Assembly (NCBI GenBank): GCA_903915655.1
Contig: CAIWTU010000008.1
Coordinates: forward strand, 1-45,219
Reading direction: 5' to 3'
DNA: 45,219 bases
DNA from: an uncultured Geobacter sp.
GTDB lineage: Bacteria; Desulfobacterota; Desulfuromonadia; Geobacterales; Geobacteraceae
Of this stretch, positions 17,023-25,603 are shown in pieces; positions within the stretch are counted from its first letter, which is position 1, and each line of letters begins with the position of its first letter. The position numbers and the translations under genes are program-made. Under the pieces are notes generated by a model. That model saw only the letters and a list, made by a program, of their open reading frames with translations, was not told the DNA's origin and did no database searches.

Positions 17023-17051
17023 CTAATAGCATACCACACCAATATTGTCAA
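17023..17051 (-). promoter_or_regulatory. Promoter of cysE
   Basis: On the minus strand TTGACA (17046-17051) is followed by a 17-base spacer and TATTAG (17023-17028). The start would be near 17016, giving a leader of about 35 bases. The rest of the 429-base gap between cysE and rph (to 17409) shows no gene. It contains another TTGACA at 17229-17234 on the plus strand with no good -10 at normal spacing. Confidence 0.6.
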
Positions 17052-17409
17052 CTATTAACAAGAATTTCACCCAACACCCTTCTGCCTGATCTCATTGGTC
17101 AACAGGGGATACTCAAGGTCGATGCCGACTCCCCGTTTCTAATGTCACTCCCGTTTCCTCAGACTCTTCATATCCGAAACTTTTCCGTTTGCAGCTGTCA
17201 AGCAAGGGAGAAGCTCGTCTTAATCTATTGACAACAGGGAATGATATACGCTAGCCTTGTACAGCTAACCTTCAGGCGACCCATCGAGGTTGCCAAAATC
17301 CTGCAAATAAGTTGAATTTTTTCGGAAGTTTTTCTGAATTCAGGACTGGCTGATTCGCGGCAACTGCCTGATCAAAACAAACAGATTATATCATAACATT
17401 GGAGCGATA

Positions 17410-18126
17410 ATGCGTAATGGGCACCAGGGCAAAGCAAGCTTGAGAGAAGTGAAAATTACCAGAAATTACACTAAACATGCCGAAGGTTCTGTTCTGGTTG
17501 AATTTGGTGACACGAAAATCATCTGTACAGCCTCAATTGAGGAAAGTGTCCCCCAATTCCTGCGTGGCAAGGGTTCCGGGTGGGTAACTGCGGAATATTC
17601 CATGCTGCCGAGGGCCACAAATACCCGCTCGCCAAGGGAATCATCAAAAGGGAAGATTGGCGGGCGGACACACGAAATCCAGCGACTGATAGGCCGATCA
17701 CTACGATCAATAACCGATCTGACTCTTCTTGGAGAGCGCTCCGTTTTTGTTGACTGCGATGTTATTCAGGCAGATGGTGGAACACGCACCGCCTCAATAA
17801 CCGGGGCGTATGTTGCCCTTGCAGATGCCCTGAACAAGATGCTTGAGCTGAAAGTCATCACCCGGTTTCCTCTCAAGGAAGCCGTCGCAGCTGTCAGCGT
17901 AGGCATCGTAAAGGGCGAACTTCTGCTCGACCTGGATTACCAGGAGGATTCGACGGCCGAGGTAGATATGAACTTTGTCATGACATCGTCCGGACGTTTC
18001 GTGGAAGTACAGGGGACTGCAGAAATAAAGCCGTTCACTCTGGAGGAGATGGATAAGATGCGCTCCCTCGCAATTGAAGGGATAAGGAGGCTTTTTGCGA
18101 TTCAGGAAGAGGCCCTTAAACCATGA
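17410..18126 (+). CDS. rph: Ribonuclease PH
   Basis: RNase PH is a phosphate-dependent 3'-5' exonuclease that trims tRNA 3' ends. The 238-residue protein is one full RNase PH fold with the N-terminal RNA-binding stretch ([21 protein letters not shown], given by its flanks near residues 50-70) and [27 protein letters not shown] region (about 73-100). The phosphate-site aspartates lie in [17 protein letters not shown]. Length is typical. It overlaps rdgB by four bases (ATGA), a common pairing in bacteria. Confidence 0.95.
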   Translation: MRNGHQGKASLREVKITRNYTKHAEGSVLVEFGDTKIICTASIEESVPQFLRGKGSGWVTAEYSMLPRATNTRSPRESSKGKIGGRTHEIQRLIGRSLRSITDLTLLGERSVFVDCDVIQADGGTRTASITGAYVALADALNKMLELKVITRFPLKEAVAAVSVGIVKGELLLDLDYQEDSTAEVDMNFVMTSSGRFVEVQGTAEIKPFTLEEMDKMRSLAIEGIRRLFAIQEEALKP

Positions 18127-18713
18127 AAGAACTGATTGTGGCTACCCGCAACCGGGGAAAACTGACTGAAATCAGTCAATTGCTCGGTGAATATGTGAAC
18201 AGAATTTTATCTTTGCACGATTTCCCTGATTTGCCTGAAGTAATAGAAAATGGCGCGACTTTCGAGGAAAACGCATTAATAAAGGCAACCAGCGCTGCAT
18301 TGGCAACGGGAAGAGCGGTAATTGCCGACGATTCCGGACTCGCGGTAGCAGCTCTGGGTGGCAAACCGGGAGTCTATTCCGCCCGTTTTGCCGGAGACGG
18401 CGCAACTGATTCTGAAAACAACGAAAAGCTTCTACTTGAACTATCCGGCGTTCCGCCTGAACAGCGTCTTGCGTCTTTTCGCTGCGCCATCGCCCTTTGT
18501 CTGCCGGACGGAACTAAGCAGACTTTCCGAGGGGAACTTGAGGGAGTTATCCTTGAAACAGCAAGAGGATCTGGAGGCTTTGGCTACGACCCGTTGTTTT
18601 TAGTGCAGCAATACAAAAAAACCCTGGCGGAGCTCCCACTGGATATTAAAAACAGGATAAGTCACCGGGCGATAGCCTTAAACAAGTTGAAATCTTTTCT
18701 ATGTAATTCCTGA
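18123..18713 (+). CDS. rdgB: XTP/dITP pyrophosphatase (RdgB/HAM1)
   Basis: This enzyme hydrolyses non-canonical purine triphosphates (XTP, dITP, ITP) to monophosphates and so cleans the nucleotide pool. The 196-residue protein has the N-terminal signature [11 protein letters not shown], the metal-binding [21 protein letters not shown] region (about 67-89) and [11 protein letters not shown] (about 150-160). The start overlaps the rph stop (ATGA), so it is translationally coupled. A tRNA cluster with its own promoter follows. Confidence 0.94.
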   Translation: MKELIVATRNRGKLTEISQLLGEYVNRILSLHDFPDLPEVIENGATFEENALIKATSAALATGRAVIADDSGLAVAALGGKPGVYSARFAGDGATDSENNEKLLLELSGVPPEQRLASFRCAIALCLPDGTKQTFRGELEGVILETARGSGGFGYDPLFLVQQYKKTLAELPLDIKNRISHRAIALNKLKSFLCNS

Positions 18714-18770
18714 TTTTGAAATAAAAAACCGATTTCAGACTGTTTTTGCCTGACAGATCATCAAAAGAGC

Positions 18771-18799
18771 TTGCACCCGTCTTTCCATTGTGATATAAG
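18771..18799 (+). promoter_or_regulatory. Promoter of the first tRNA cluster
   Basis: TTGCAC (18771-18776) is followed by a 17-base spacer and TATAAG (18794-18799). The predicted start near 18806 lies five bases before tRNA-Pro, as expected for a tRNA operon. Confidence 0.7.
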
Positions 18800-18810
18800 G
18801 TTATTTTTGT

Positions 18811-18888
18811 CGGGGTGTAGCGCAGCCTGGCTAGCGCACCTGCCTTGGGAGCAGGGGGCCGGAGGTTCGAATCCTCTCACCCCGACCA
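18811..18888 (+). tRNA. tRNA-Pro (TGG)
   Basis: Cloverleaf with acceptor CGGGGTG/CACCCCG, anticodon stem CCTGC/GCAGG enclosing loop CTTGGGA (anticodon TGG), T arm GGAGG-TTCGAAT-CCTCT, and an encoded CCA end. Confidence 0.97.
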
Positions 18889-18892
18889 TTTT

Positions 18893-18969
<77 letters not shown>

Positions 18970-18984
18970 GTTATTGTTTATTAT

Positions 18985-19061
18985 GGTGGCTGTGGTGAAG
19001 CGGTTAACACAAACGACTGTGACTCGTTCATACGTGGGTTCGAATCCCATCAGCCACCCCA
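18985..19061 (+). tRNA. tRNA-His (GTG)
   Basis: Cloverleaf with the extra 5' G typical of tRNA-His (G at 18985 opposite C73), acceptor GTGGCTG/CAGCCAC, anticodon stem AACGA/TCGTT enclosing CTGTGAC (anticodon GTG), and encoded CCA. Confidence 0.97.
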
Positions 19062-19071
19062 TTTATACTTG

Positions 19072-19098
19072 GCCCCGTGATAAGCGGGGCTTGTTTGT
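19072..19098 (+). terminator. Terminator-like hairpin between tRNA-His and tRNA-Leu
   Basis: GCCCCG (19072-19077) pairs with CGGGGC (19085-19090) across a seven-base loop and is followed by TTGTTTGT. The T-tract is interrupted. It may end part of the transcript or act as a processing hairpin, since tRNA-Leu follows only 15 bases later with no clear promoter of its own. Confidence 0.4.
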
Positions 19099-19113
19099 AT
19101 CAAAACAGATACT

Positions 19114-19198
19114 GCGAGAGTGGCGAAACTGGCAGACGCACTGGACTTAGGATCCAGCACCGCAAGGTATAGGGGTTCAACTCCCCTCTCTCGCACCA
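19114..19198 (+). tRNA. tRNA-Leu (TAG)
   Basis: Class II tRNA with acceptor GCGAGAG/CTCTCGC, anticodon stem CTGGA/TCCAG enclosing CTTAGGA (anticodon TAG), a long variable arm (CACCGCAAGGTAT region) and encoded CCA. Confidence 0.97.
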
Positions 19199-19210
19199 AC
19201 CAACCCGACG

Positions 19211-19262
19211 TACCGTATGTATTTAAATACCCCCCTGAATCTCTCCCCCCTTACATACGGTA
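19211..19262. repeat. Perfect 11-base inverted repeat before tig
   Basis: TACCGTATGTA (19211-19221) and TACATACGGTA (19252-19262) are exact complements separated by 30 bases. The loop holds two C6 tracts in a pyrimidine-rich context. T-rich sequence follows on the plus strand (TATATTTCCTTTT). It could be a large-loop terminator for tRNA-Leu, an RNA regulator of tig, or a protein site. Confidence 0.6.
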
Positions 19263-19316
19263 TATTTCCTTTTACTGAGAAACCAATAAAATACTTGCAA
19301 AGAAGGGGCTTATTTT

Positions 19317-20618
19317 ATGAACGTCAATATCGAAACCCTTAGTTCGGTAAAAAAGAAAATCAACTTTATAATCCCCGCAGAGAGAGTAGGCACCGAAATC
19401 GACAGGGTTTATAATGAAATCAGAAAAACCACTGCCATAAAAGGTTTCAGAAAAGGGAAGGTGCCTCAATCCTTCATCGAAAAGAATTACAGCGGGAAAA
19501 TGGCAGGCGAAGTCCTCCAAGGCCTCGTGACTGAAACCTACCTGAAGGCCCTGAACGATTTCAAGATTATTCCGGTAGCGCCTCCAACCATCGAGAGTGA
19601 TGAACTGAAGAAAGGCGAACCGCTCAGTTACTCGGCTACCGTAGAAATATTACCGGTAATCGAACCTAAGGAGTACATAGGTTTACAGGCGGAAAAGGAA
19701 ACATATATCCCGGACCTGGAGGCGATCAACGTAAGACTGTCGGAAATGCAGGCCCGTATGGCACAAGTTGTTCCACTGACAGAGCCGCGCCCTGCCATTA
19801 TTGGCGACATTATCACACTAGACTTCAAAGGCTTTCTGGATGATGTTCCCTTCGAAAAAGGTGAAGCAGAAGACTACGTTCTCGAATTGGGAACCAAAAG
19901 CTTCATCGAAGGCTTCGAAGAGCAGCTTGTAGGAATGTCATGCGGAGACGAGGGAAAGGTCAAAGTTACCTTTCCTGAAGCCTACGGTGGACATAAACTG
20001 GCCGGCAAAGAAGTCACTTTCGAAGTAAAAATAAAAGATATCAAACAGAAAGAGTTGCCGGAACTCGATGATGATTTCGCGAGGCAGTTTGGCCTTGGCG
20101 GCATCGAAGAGATGAAGGAAAATATCGCCCTGTCATTTGAACACCAGGAAAAAATTAAAATTGATTCCGCATTAAAAGATAGCCTTGTAAAGGCATTGAT
20201 AGAAAAACATGAGCTGGAAGTGCCTGAGGCGCTGGTAGAGAAGCAGCTTCAGTTTCTTGTTGAAAACACCATAAAGACCCTGTCCGCGCAGAATCTGACC
20301 TTGGAAATGATAGGCACAGAGGAAAGTAAATTAAGAGAGGAACTGAAAGATAACGCCCGGATGCAGGTTAAGGGTTCCCTTCTTCTGGAGGCCATTGCAA
20401 AAAAAGAGGCCATCATTGCAGAGGATAACGAAATATACGAAAAAATACAGGTTGTTGCAGAACAAACCAACAAGGACTCTGACCATGTGGAACAGTTCTA
20501 CCTCCACAACCCGAATGCCAAAGCATCCCTTGTCAAGCAAATCCTCGAAGAAAAGGCAATCCAGTTTTTGCTGGAGCACGCAGTAATAACAGAAGTATCA
20601 AAGGATAAAGTTAAGTAG
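19317..20618 (+). CDS. tig: Trigger factor
   Basis: Trigger factor is the ribosome-bound chaperone and peptidyl-prolyl isomerase that meets nascent chains. The 433-residue protein has the N-terminal ribosome-binding domain with the GFRKGKVP signature (about residues 43-50), an FKBP-type PPIase domain (about 160-245, GDIITLDFKG through VTFEVKIKDIK) and a long helical C-terminal chaperone domain. ATG with AAGGGG upstream. It leads the tig-clpP-clpX set, a common order linking folding to proteolysis. Confidence 0.96.
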   Translation: MNVNIETLSSVKKKINFIIPAERVGTEIDRVYNEIRKTTAIKGFRKGKVPQSFIEKNYSGKMAGEVLQGLVTETYLKALNDFKIIPVAPPTIESDELKKGEPLSYSATVEILPVIEPKEYIGLQAEKETYIPDLEAINVRLSEMQARMAQVVPLTEPRPAIIGDIITLDFKGFLDDVPFEKGEAEDYVLELGTKSFIEGFEEQLVGMSCGDEGKVKVTFPEAYGGHKLAGKEVTFEVKIKDIKQKELPELDDDFARQFGLGGIEEMKENIALSFEHQEKIKIDSALKDSLVKALIEKHELEVPEALVEKQLQFLVENTIKTLSAQNLTLEMIGTEESKLREELKDNARMQVKGSLLLEAIAKKEAIIAEDNEIYEKIQVVAEQTNKDSDHVEQFYLHNPNAKASLVKQILEEKAIQFLLEHAVITEVSKDKVK

Positions 20619-20652
20619 TCCCCATCCGAAAACTGCTTAACTTGGAGGAATT

Positions 20653-21252
20653 ATGCTGGTACCAATAGTAGTTGAACAAAGCGGCAGAGGTGAACGGTCC
20701 TACGATATATACTCCCGGTTGTTGAAAGACAGAATAATTTTTCTGGGGGGTGGCATCGACGATAATGTCGCCAACCTGATAATTGCTCAGCTCCTTTTTT
20801 TGGAGGCTGAAGATCCAGACAAAGACATCCATCTCTACATTAATTCTCCGGGCGGCGTGGTGACGGCAGGTATGGCTATTTATGATACGATACAGTATAT
20901 AAAGTCCCCCGTCTCTACGATCTGTGTCGGTCAGGCAGCTTCCATGGCGGCGTTATTGCTAAGCTGCGGTGAAAAAGGGAAGAGATTCAGCCTTAAACAT
21001 TCAAGGATCATGATCCATCAACCCCTTGGCGGGTTCCAGGGTCAGGCTACCGACATACATATACATGCACAAGAAATACTAAGGATGAAGGCCGAACTTA
21101 ACCAACTCCTTTCAGAGCACTCGGGTCAATCGATAGAAAAGGTTGCTAACGACACCGAACGTGATTATTTCATGTCTGGTGAAGACGCAAAAAAATATGG
21201 TATTATTGACAACATAATTGCGAGGATAGCCGTTGTAGGAGGTTCCCGATGA
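20653..21252 (+). CDS. clpP: ATP-dependent Clp protease proteolytic subunit
   Basis: ClpP is the serine protease that forms the tetradecameric chamber served by ClpX or ClpA. The 199-residue protein has the catalytic triad in place: Ser in GQAASMAA (about residue 98), His in RIMIHQP (about 123) and Asp in [10 protein letters not shown] (about 172). The start ATG has GGAGG upstream. It lies 34 bases after tig and overlaps clpX by four bases. Confidence 0.97.
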   Translation: MLVPIVVEQSGRGERSYDIYSRLLKDRIIFLGGGIDDNVANLIIAQLLFLEAEDPDKDIHLYINSPGGVVTAGMAIYDTIQYIKSPVSTICVGQAASMAALLLSCGEKGKRFSLKHSRIMIHQPLGGFQGQATDIHIHAQEILRMKAELNQLLSEHSGQSIEKVANDTERDYFMSGEDAKKYGIIDNIIARIAVVGGSR

Positions 21253-22502
21253 ATAGACGAGACGACAGATCAAGCAATTTGACCTGCTCTTTTTGCGGAA
21301 AGAGCCAGGATGAAGTAAAAAAACTGATCGCCGGGCCAACCGTTTACATTTGTGACGAGTGTATCGAGCTATGTAATGACATCATTGCGGAAGAGACAAA
21401 GCTTGAGGAGGCAATCGGACCTGACATAAAGAAGCTTCCCAAGCCGTTAGAAATCAGAGAGGTTCTTGACGAATATGTAATTGGTCAGGAGAAAGCGAAA
21501 AAGGTCCTTGCCGTTGCTGTCTACAATCACTACAAGCGGATCGAGCTCGTTAGAAAGCCCGGTGACGTTGAAATGCAAAAGAGCAACATACTCCTTTTGG
21601 GTCCGACCGGTTCAGGCAAGACGCTCCTTGCCCAGACACTTGCAAGAATCCTCAAAGTACCATTTGCCATGGCCGACGCCACCAATCTGACCGAGGCCGG
21701 TTACGTCGGAGAAGATGTAGAAAATATAATACTCAATCTTCTTCAGGCAGCCGATTACGATGTTGAGAGAGCCCAGAAAGGGATTATCTATATAGATGAA
21801 ATAGATAAAATTGCCCGCAAATCCGATTCTCCTTCCATTACAAGGGATGTTTCCGGAGAAGGCGTTCAGCAGGCTCTCCTTAAGATTATCGAAGGAACCG
21901 TAGCCAGCGTCCCCCCCAAAGGGGGGAGAAAACATCCGCAACAGGAATTTCTCAAGGTTGATACTACCGAAATTCTCTTTATTTGTGGTGGCGCTTTCGC
22001 CGGCCTGGAAAACGTAATACAGCAGCGCATAGGCGTCAAGACACTCGGCTTCGGAGCTGACGTAAAAAAGAGGGGCGAGAAGAAGGCAGGGGAACTCCTT
22101 GGCGAAGTGACCCCCGAAGACCTTCTCAAATTTGGCTTTATACCGGAATTTGTCGGCCGACTCCCCGTTCTGGCTACACTGACCGAACTTGACGAGGAAG
22201 CGATGGTACAGATTCTGAAAGAGCCAAAAAACGCCCTTGTCAAACAGTATCAGAAACTTTTTGAGATGGAGCATGTTAAGCTTAAATTTACTGACGGCTC
22301 TCTCGTCGCTATTGCCCGCGAGGCATTAAAGAGAAAGACCGGGGCTCGAGGTCTCCGTTCGATACTGGAAAACGCAATGCTCGACGTTATGTATGACATC
22401 CCATCACAAACCATGGTAAAGGAAGTAGTGATAAGTGAAGATGTCATATATAACAAGGAAAAGCCGATTGTCGTTTATGAAAACGTAGCGGAATCAGCTT
22501 AA
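21249..22502 (+). CDS. clpX: Clp protease ATP-binding subunit ClpX
   Basis: ClpX is the AAA+ unfoldase that feeds substrates to ClpP. The 417-residue protein has an N-terminal C4 zinc-binding domain (CSFCGKS and CDECIELC, about residues 14-40), Walker A GPTGSGKT (about 118), Walker [11 protein letters not shown], and the sensor and C-terminal small domain with GARGLRS. Length is normal. The start overlaps the clpP stop (ATGA). Confidence 0.97.
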   Translation: MNRRDDRSSNLTCSFCGKSQDEVKKLIAGPTVYICDECIELCNDIIAEETKLEEAIGPDIKKLPKPLEIREVLDEYVIGQEKAKKVLAVAVYNHYKRIELVRKPGDVEMQKSNILLLGPTGSGKTLLAQTLARILKVPFAMADATNLTEAGYVGEDVENIILNLLQAADYDVERAQKGIIYIDEIDKIARKSDSPSITRDVSGEGVQQALLKIIEGTVASVPPKGGRKHPQQEFLKVDTTEILFICGGAFAGLENVIQQRIGVKTLGFGADVKKRGEKKAGELLGEVTPEDLLKFGFIPEFVGRLPVLATLTELDEEAMVQILKEPKNALVKQYQKLFEMEHVKLKFTDGSLVAIAREALKRKTGARGLRSILENAMLDVMYDIPSQTMVKEVVISEDVIYNKEKPIVVYENVAESA

Positions 22503-22511
22503 GTCGTACAA

Positions 22512-22612
22512 GGGAGCTTTTGCAAAATAATTCTCATTCCAGAATGCCTTTATCGGTGATCCACTCTTTTCCGTTATTTTAATCTCCATCCCGGCCGAAC
22601 CCTGCCGGAATA
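22512..22612. repeat. MITE-like repeat, truncated second copy
   Basis: This sequence aligns along its length with the reverse complement of the repeat at 16101-16231. It shares the end core TTGCAAAAT, the GAATGCCTTTATCGG hairpin centre, the CTCTTTTC stretch and CTGCCGGAAT. It is more diverged and lacks the second terminal inverted repeat. It lies just past clpX, in the 333-base gap before tRNA-Asp, and holds no ORF. Confidence 0.65.
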
Positions 22613-22677
22613 GAGCCGGCGGAGTTTTATTAACTCCACTGCAACCGATCAATCAAGACTTTGCGCTAAAATATATC

Positions 22678-22707
22678 TTGACACCCAAAGACCGCTTTTG
22701 CTATATA
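22678..22707 (+). promoter_or_regulatory. Promoter upstream of the second tRNA cluster
   Basis: A perfect TTGACA (22678-22683) is followed by an 18-base spacer and TATATA (22702-22707). The start would be about 120 bases before tRNA-Asp. A weaker candidate nearer the tRNA combines TTGCTT with TAAAGT at 17-base spacing. Confidence 0.5.
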
Positions 22708-22835
22708 TGTCATGCGGAATTTGAGTAATTCGAATCATTTAACAGATCAGCAAGGTTTTTGGACCGATTTTATTTGCTTCTTGCGACTGTTTGCTGTAAA
22801 GTCATCATTCGTTTGTTTATAGTTCAGTTGTTTGC

Positions 22836-22912
<77 letters not shown>

Positions 22913-22922
22913 TTTTACAAGA

Positions 22923-22998
22923 GGGCGAATAGCTCAGCTGGGAGAGCGCCAGCCTTACAAGCTGGATGTCACAGGTTCGATCCCTGTTTCGCCCACCA
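22923..22998 (+). tRNA. tRNA-Val (TAC)
   Basis: Cloverleaf with acceptor GGGCGAA/TTCGCCC, anticodon stem CCAGC/GCTGG enclosing CTTACAA (anticodon TAC), T arm ACAGG-TTCGATC-CCTGT, and encoded CCA. It lies ten bases after tRNA-Asp copy 1. Confidence 0.97.
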
Positions 22999-23004
22999 AA
23001 CATT

Positions 23005-23044
23005 AATCGGAAAAGGGATACTTTTCCGATTTGTCTTTTTCTTT
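23005..23044 (+). terminator. Rho-independent terminator after tRNA-Val
   Basis: AATCGGAAAAG (23005-23015) pairs perfectly with CTTTTCCGATT (23021-23031) over a five-base loop, followed by TGTCTTTTTCTTT. Oddly, a second tRNA-Asp gene begins only 18 bases later. Confidence 0.75.
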
Positions 23045-23062
23045 GCAGTTCACAAGCATTGC

Positions 23063-23139
<77 letters not shown>

Positions 23140-23146
23140 TTATCGG

Positions 23147-23182
23147 AAAAAGGCCATGATCCCCATGGCCTTTTTCTTTTTC
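23147..23182 (+). terminator. Rho-independent terminator after the second tRNA cluster
   Basis: AAAAAGGCCATG (23147-23158) pairs perfectly with CATGGCCTTTTT (23164-23175) over a five-base loop, followed by CTTTTT. The symmetric A/T flanks mean it could act in both directions. Confidence 0.85.
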
Positions 23183-23217
23183 CCCTACTTGACACAAATC
23201 CTTTATCGCAGCTTTTC

Positions 23218-23250
23218 TTGACTTCATTCAGGAAAATCTCTATCCTGAAT
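23218..23250 (+). promoter_or_regulatory. Promoter with a perfect inverted repeat, upstream of the mannosyltransferase
   Basis: TTGACT (23218-23223) is followed by a 17-base spacer and TATCCT (23241-23246). ATTCAGGA (23226-23233) and TCCTGAAT (23243-23250) form a perfect eight-base inverted repeat that spans the spacer and covers the -10 box, the layout of a repressor operator. A hairpin CATGCCG/CGGCATG (23293-23311) followed by T-rich sequence lies in the leader. Confidence 0.5.
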
Positions 23251-23367
23251 CTTTGCATTATTAACTGATCTTACTTTACATGCCCGGCCTAGCATGCCGA
23301 CAAACGGCATGTTGTTGTTTCGTGCAGATTCCGCCCCCCCCTGCAGATTCGGAAAAAGGTGATATAT

Positions 23368-24099
23368 TTGAAAGCAGTTGTTGTAATTCCTACTTATAAT
23401 GAAAAGGATAACCTCGAGAAACTGGTCGCAGAGGTACTGGCACAAGACGACGGGATTCAGATCATAGTTGTTGATGACAATTCTCCGGACGGCACGGGAA
23501 TTATTGCAGATGCTGTCGCTGCTGGGAATAATCGTGTTACGGTCCTCCATCGAAGCGCTAAACTTGGTCTGGGATCTGCCTACCGTGAAGGGTTCAGATC
23601 CGCGCTTGCCAACCACGCTGATTATATAATTGAAATGGACGCCGATTTTTCCCACGACCCTGAATGCCTGAAACTATTTCTTAATAAGATCCGGGATTAT
23701 GACTTTGTAATCGGCTCTCGCTATTTAAATGGGGTGAGTGTTGTTAATTGGCCAATAAGAAGGCTCCTGTTAAGCTACTGCGCAAATGTCTACACCCGTT
23801 TCATAACAGGCATCACGATTTCGGACTGCACAAGCGGGTTTAAATGCTTTCGAAAAGAGGTCATTGAAGCCATTGACCTGGATAAAGTCAAATCCGATGG
23901 ATATTCATTTCAGATAGAAATGAATTATCGGTGCATAGAAAAAGGTTTCAAGGTCGCGGAAATACCGATAATTTTTATCGATCGTCACTCCGGAACTTCA
24001 AAAATGTCAAAGAAAATAGTTCGTGAAGCTGTTTTTATGGTCTGGAAATTGAGATTTGGTTCAATTCTGGAGAAATTATTTAACCGGGGAATCAGATGA
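23368..24099 (+). CDS. Polyprenol monophosphomannose synthase-like glycosyltransferase
   Basis: This GT2-family enzyme resembles dolichol/polyprenol-phosphate mannosyltransferases, which move a sugar from a nucleotide donor to a lipid phosphate carrier at the inner membrane. The 243-residue protein shows the GT-A core: VVIPTYNE at the start, VVDDNSPDGTG, then EMDADFSHDPE with the DxD metal site (about residues 90-92), then DCTSGFKCFR. It lacks the C-terminal transmembrane domains of some relatives. GTG at 23359 is an alternative start; TTG at 23368 follows AAGGTG at better spacing. It overlaps the next small gene by four bases (ATGA). Donor and acceptor cannot be determined. Confidence 0.85.
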   Translation: MKAVVVIPTYNEKDNLEKLVAEVLAQDDGIQIIVVDDNSPDGTGIIADAVAAGNNRVTVLHRSAKLGLGSAYREGFRSALANHADYIIEMDADFSHDPECLKLFLNKIRDYDFVIGSRYLNGVSVVNWPIRRLLLSYCANVYTRFITGITISDCTSGFKCFRKEVIEAIDLDKVKSDGYSFQIEMNYRCIEKGFKVAEIPIIFIDRHSGTSKMSKKIVREAVFMVWKLRFGSILEKLFNRGIR

Positions 24100-24281
24100 T
24101 AAACGAAGAGTGGGCGTTACTCGGCGAGATCGCCTTTCTGGTTTGGATTTTAGCTGTTATCGGCTTTATCCTCCAGTCATTTCCCGCTTCAGGTCGCATT
24201 GAAGGCAAAGCAGCAATTTATTGGGGGGGAGGAGTTCTTGTTTCCTATGGCTTCTGGGTAACTGGTATGATCAGAGCTTGA
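24096..24281 (+). CDS. Small two-helix membrane protein of unknown function
   Basis: This 61-residue protein has two hydrophobic segments, LLGEIAFLVWILAVIGFIL (about 8-26) and AIYWGGGVLVSYGFWVTGMI (about 40-59), joined by a short charged loop (PASGRIEGK). Its ATG overlaps the stop of the mannosyltransferase gene, so the two are coupled. It may help anchor or assist that enzyme, which has no membrane domain of its own, but this is inference. I do not recognise a named family. Confidence 0.7.
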   Translation: MINEEWALLGEIAFLVWILAVIGFILQSFPASGRIEGKAAIYWGGGVLVSYGFWVTGMIRA

Positions 24282-24358
24282 CTGCGTTCGATATCATCCT
24301 GAGTGATGGGTGCCATTTTTCCAAATATTACCGGTTTTTCTGCAAAAGTTGACAGATC

Positions 24359-25567
24359 ATGAATCTATATACATGTAAACTTGGATCTCCCGACGGGAGG
24401 ATATTAGAAAAGGATATAGAAGCCCAGGACCCCGTGATATTGCGACAAAGTCTGGAGCAACAGGGTTTTTTTGTCTTCAGGGTCAGGAAAAAGTCATTCA
24501 GTTTTTTATGGGACAGGGGACATGCCCGCCAAAAAGTCAGTCAGAAAGATATTCTGGCCTTTAACCAGGAGATGCTCGTTCTGATCAAGGCCGGCCTCCC
24601 GATCATCCAAGTACTGGACGCAATTCTGGAGAGAGCGGAAAAAGGTAACCTGACAGAGATACTCCGATCGGTACGGGAAGAAATTAAAGGGGGTGCGGCA
24701 CTCTCCGATGCCCTCGAAAAGTTCCCAAAGGGCTTTTCCCATCTTTACATTGCCTCGATTCGCGCCGGGGAAAAAACGGGAGATCTTCCCCAGACAATAC
24801 GGCGCTATATAGACTTTCTGAAAAAATCGGGGGCGCTGAAAAAGAAACTCCTTGCCGCTCTGCTTTATCCCGCTATTCTGGTAACCGTAGCCATCATGGC
24901 AATTACCTTGCTTCTCGTTTATGTTGTACCCACCTTCAGCCAGATTTTCTCAGACGCGGGGTCCAGACTTCCTCTCCCTACCATTATGCTCATCAACTTT
25001 TCTGTCTTTCTCAAGCATTATTTTCTTCTTATAATATCGGTAGTTACTGTTTCTGTTCTTTTCTTCCGCCGCTGGACATCAAGCGGCACAGGCAGATTCT
25101 GGCTTGATGGGATTAAATTACGGCTCCCGTTTATTGGCGATCTTATAACCAAGTATTCGGTTGCCGCATTTACGAGAACCTTTGCAACCGTAATGGGAAG
25201 CGGTATTCCAGTGATTGAATCTCTCAGGATGTCGCTGGGGACGCTCAACAATAAGGTATTGGAACGGAAGTTGCTTGAAGCAACTCTCCATGTTGAGGAG
25301 GGAATCAGCCTTGCTACTGCGCTTGAATCAGTCAAGATGATGCCCCCTCTTGCTGTCCGGATGCTTGGCGTAGGCGAGACCACAGGGTCACTCGAAGAAA
25401 TGCTGGCCGACATTTCAGACTATTTTGAAGAAGAAGTAGAGGGGAGGGTAACATTGTTAACTACTGCCATAGAACCGTTAATAATGCTATTTATGGGGCT
25501 CGTCATCGGCGCAATTGTAATAACAATGTATCTGCCGATATTCAGGATCGCCTCAACTGTCGGTTAG
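24359..25567 (+). CDS. gspF: Type II secretion / type IV pilus inner-membrane platform protein (GspF/PilC)
   Basis: GspF is the polytopic inner-membrane platform of type II secretion and type IV pilus machines. The 402-residue protein has the usual N-terminal cytoplasmic part and two repeated T2SSF domains (about 70-190 and 270-395) with paired signatures RAGEKTGDLPQ and GVGETTGSLEEM. Transmembrane segments lie at about 170-195, 220-240 and 370-395. It is the first gene of the secretion cluster, 77 bases after the small membrane protein gene. No strong Shine-Dalgarno sequence lies before this ATG. Confidence 0.93.
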   Translation: MNLYTCKLGSPDGRILEKDIEAQDPVILRQSLEQQGFFVFRVRKKSFSFLWDRGHARQKVSQKDILAFNQEMLVLIKAGLPIIQVLDAILERAEKGNLTEILRSVREEIKGGAALSDALEKFPKGFSHLYIASIRAGEKTGDLPQTIRRYIDFLKKSGALKKKLLAALLYPAILVTVAIMAITLLLVYVVPTFSQIFSDAGSRLPLPTIMLINFSVFLKHYFLLIISVVTVSVLFFRRWTSSGTGRFWLDGIKLRLPFIGDLITKYSVAAFTRTFATVMGSGIPVIESLRMSLGTLNNKVLERKLLEATLHVEEGISLATALESVKMMPPLAVRMLGVGETTGSLEEMLADISDYFEEEVEGRVTLLTTAIEPLIMLFMGLVIGAIVITMYLPIFRIASTVG

Positions 25568-25603
25568 GATACCCGGCCGATCCGCACCAGGAAAACTGTC
25601 ATA

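Noticed and set aside
17140-17409. Possible small gene or promoter before rph
   Set aside because: A TTGACA at 17229 has no -10 at acceptable spacing and no ORF with a ribosome site was seen; nothing beyond a leader can be supported.
18715-18755. Terminator after rdgB
   Set aside because: TGAAAT/ATTTCA gives only a weak A/T-rich stem and the T5 run comes several bases later, so it was not listed.
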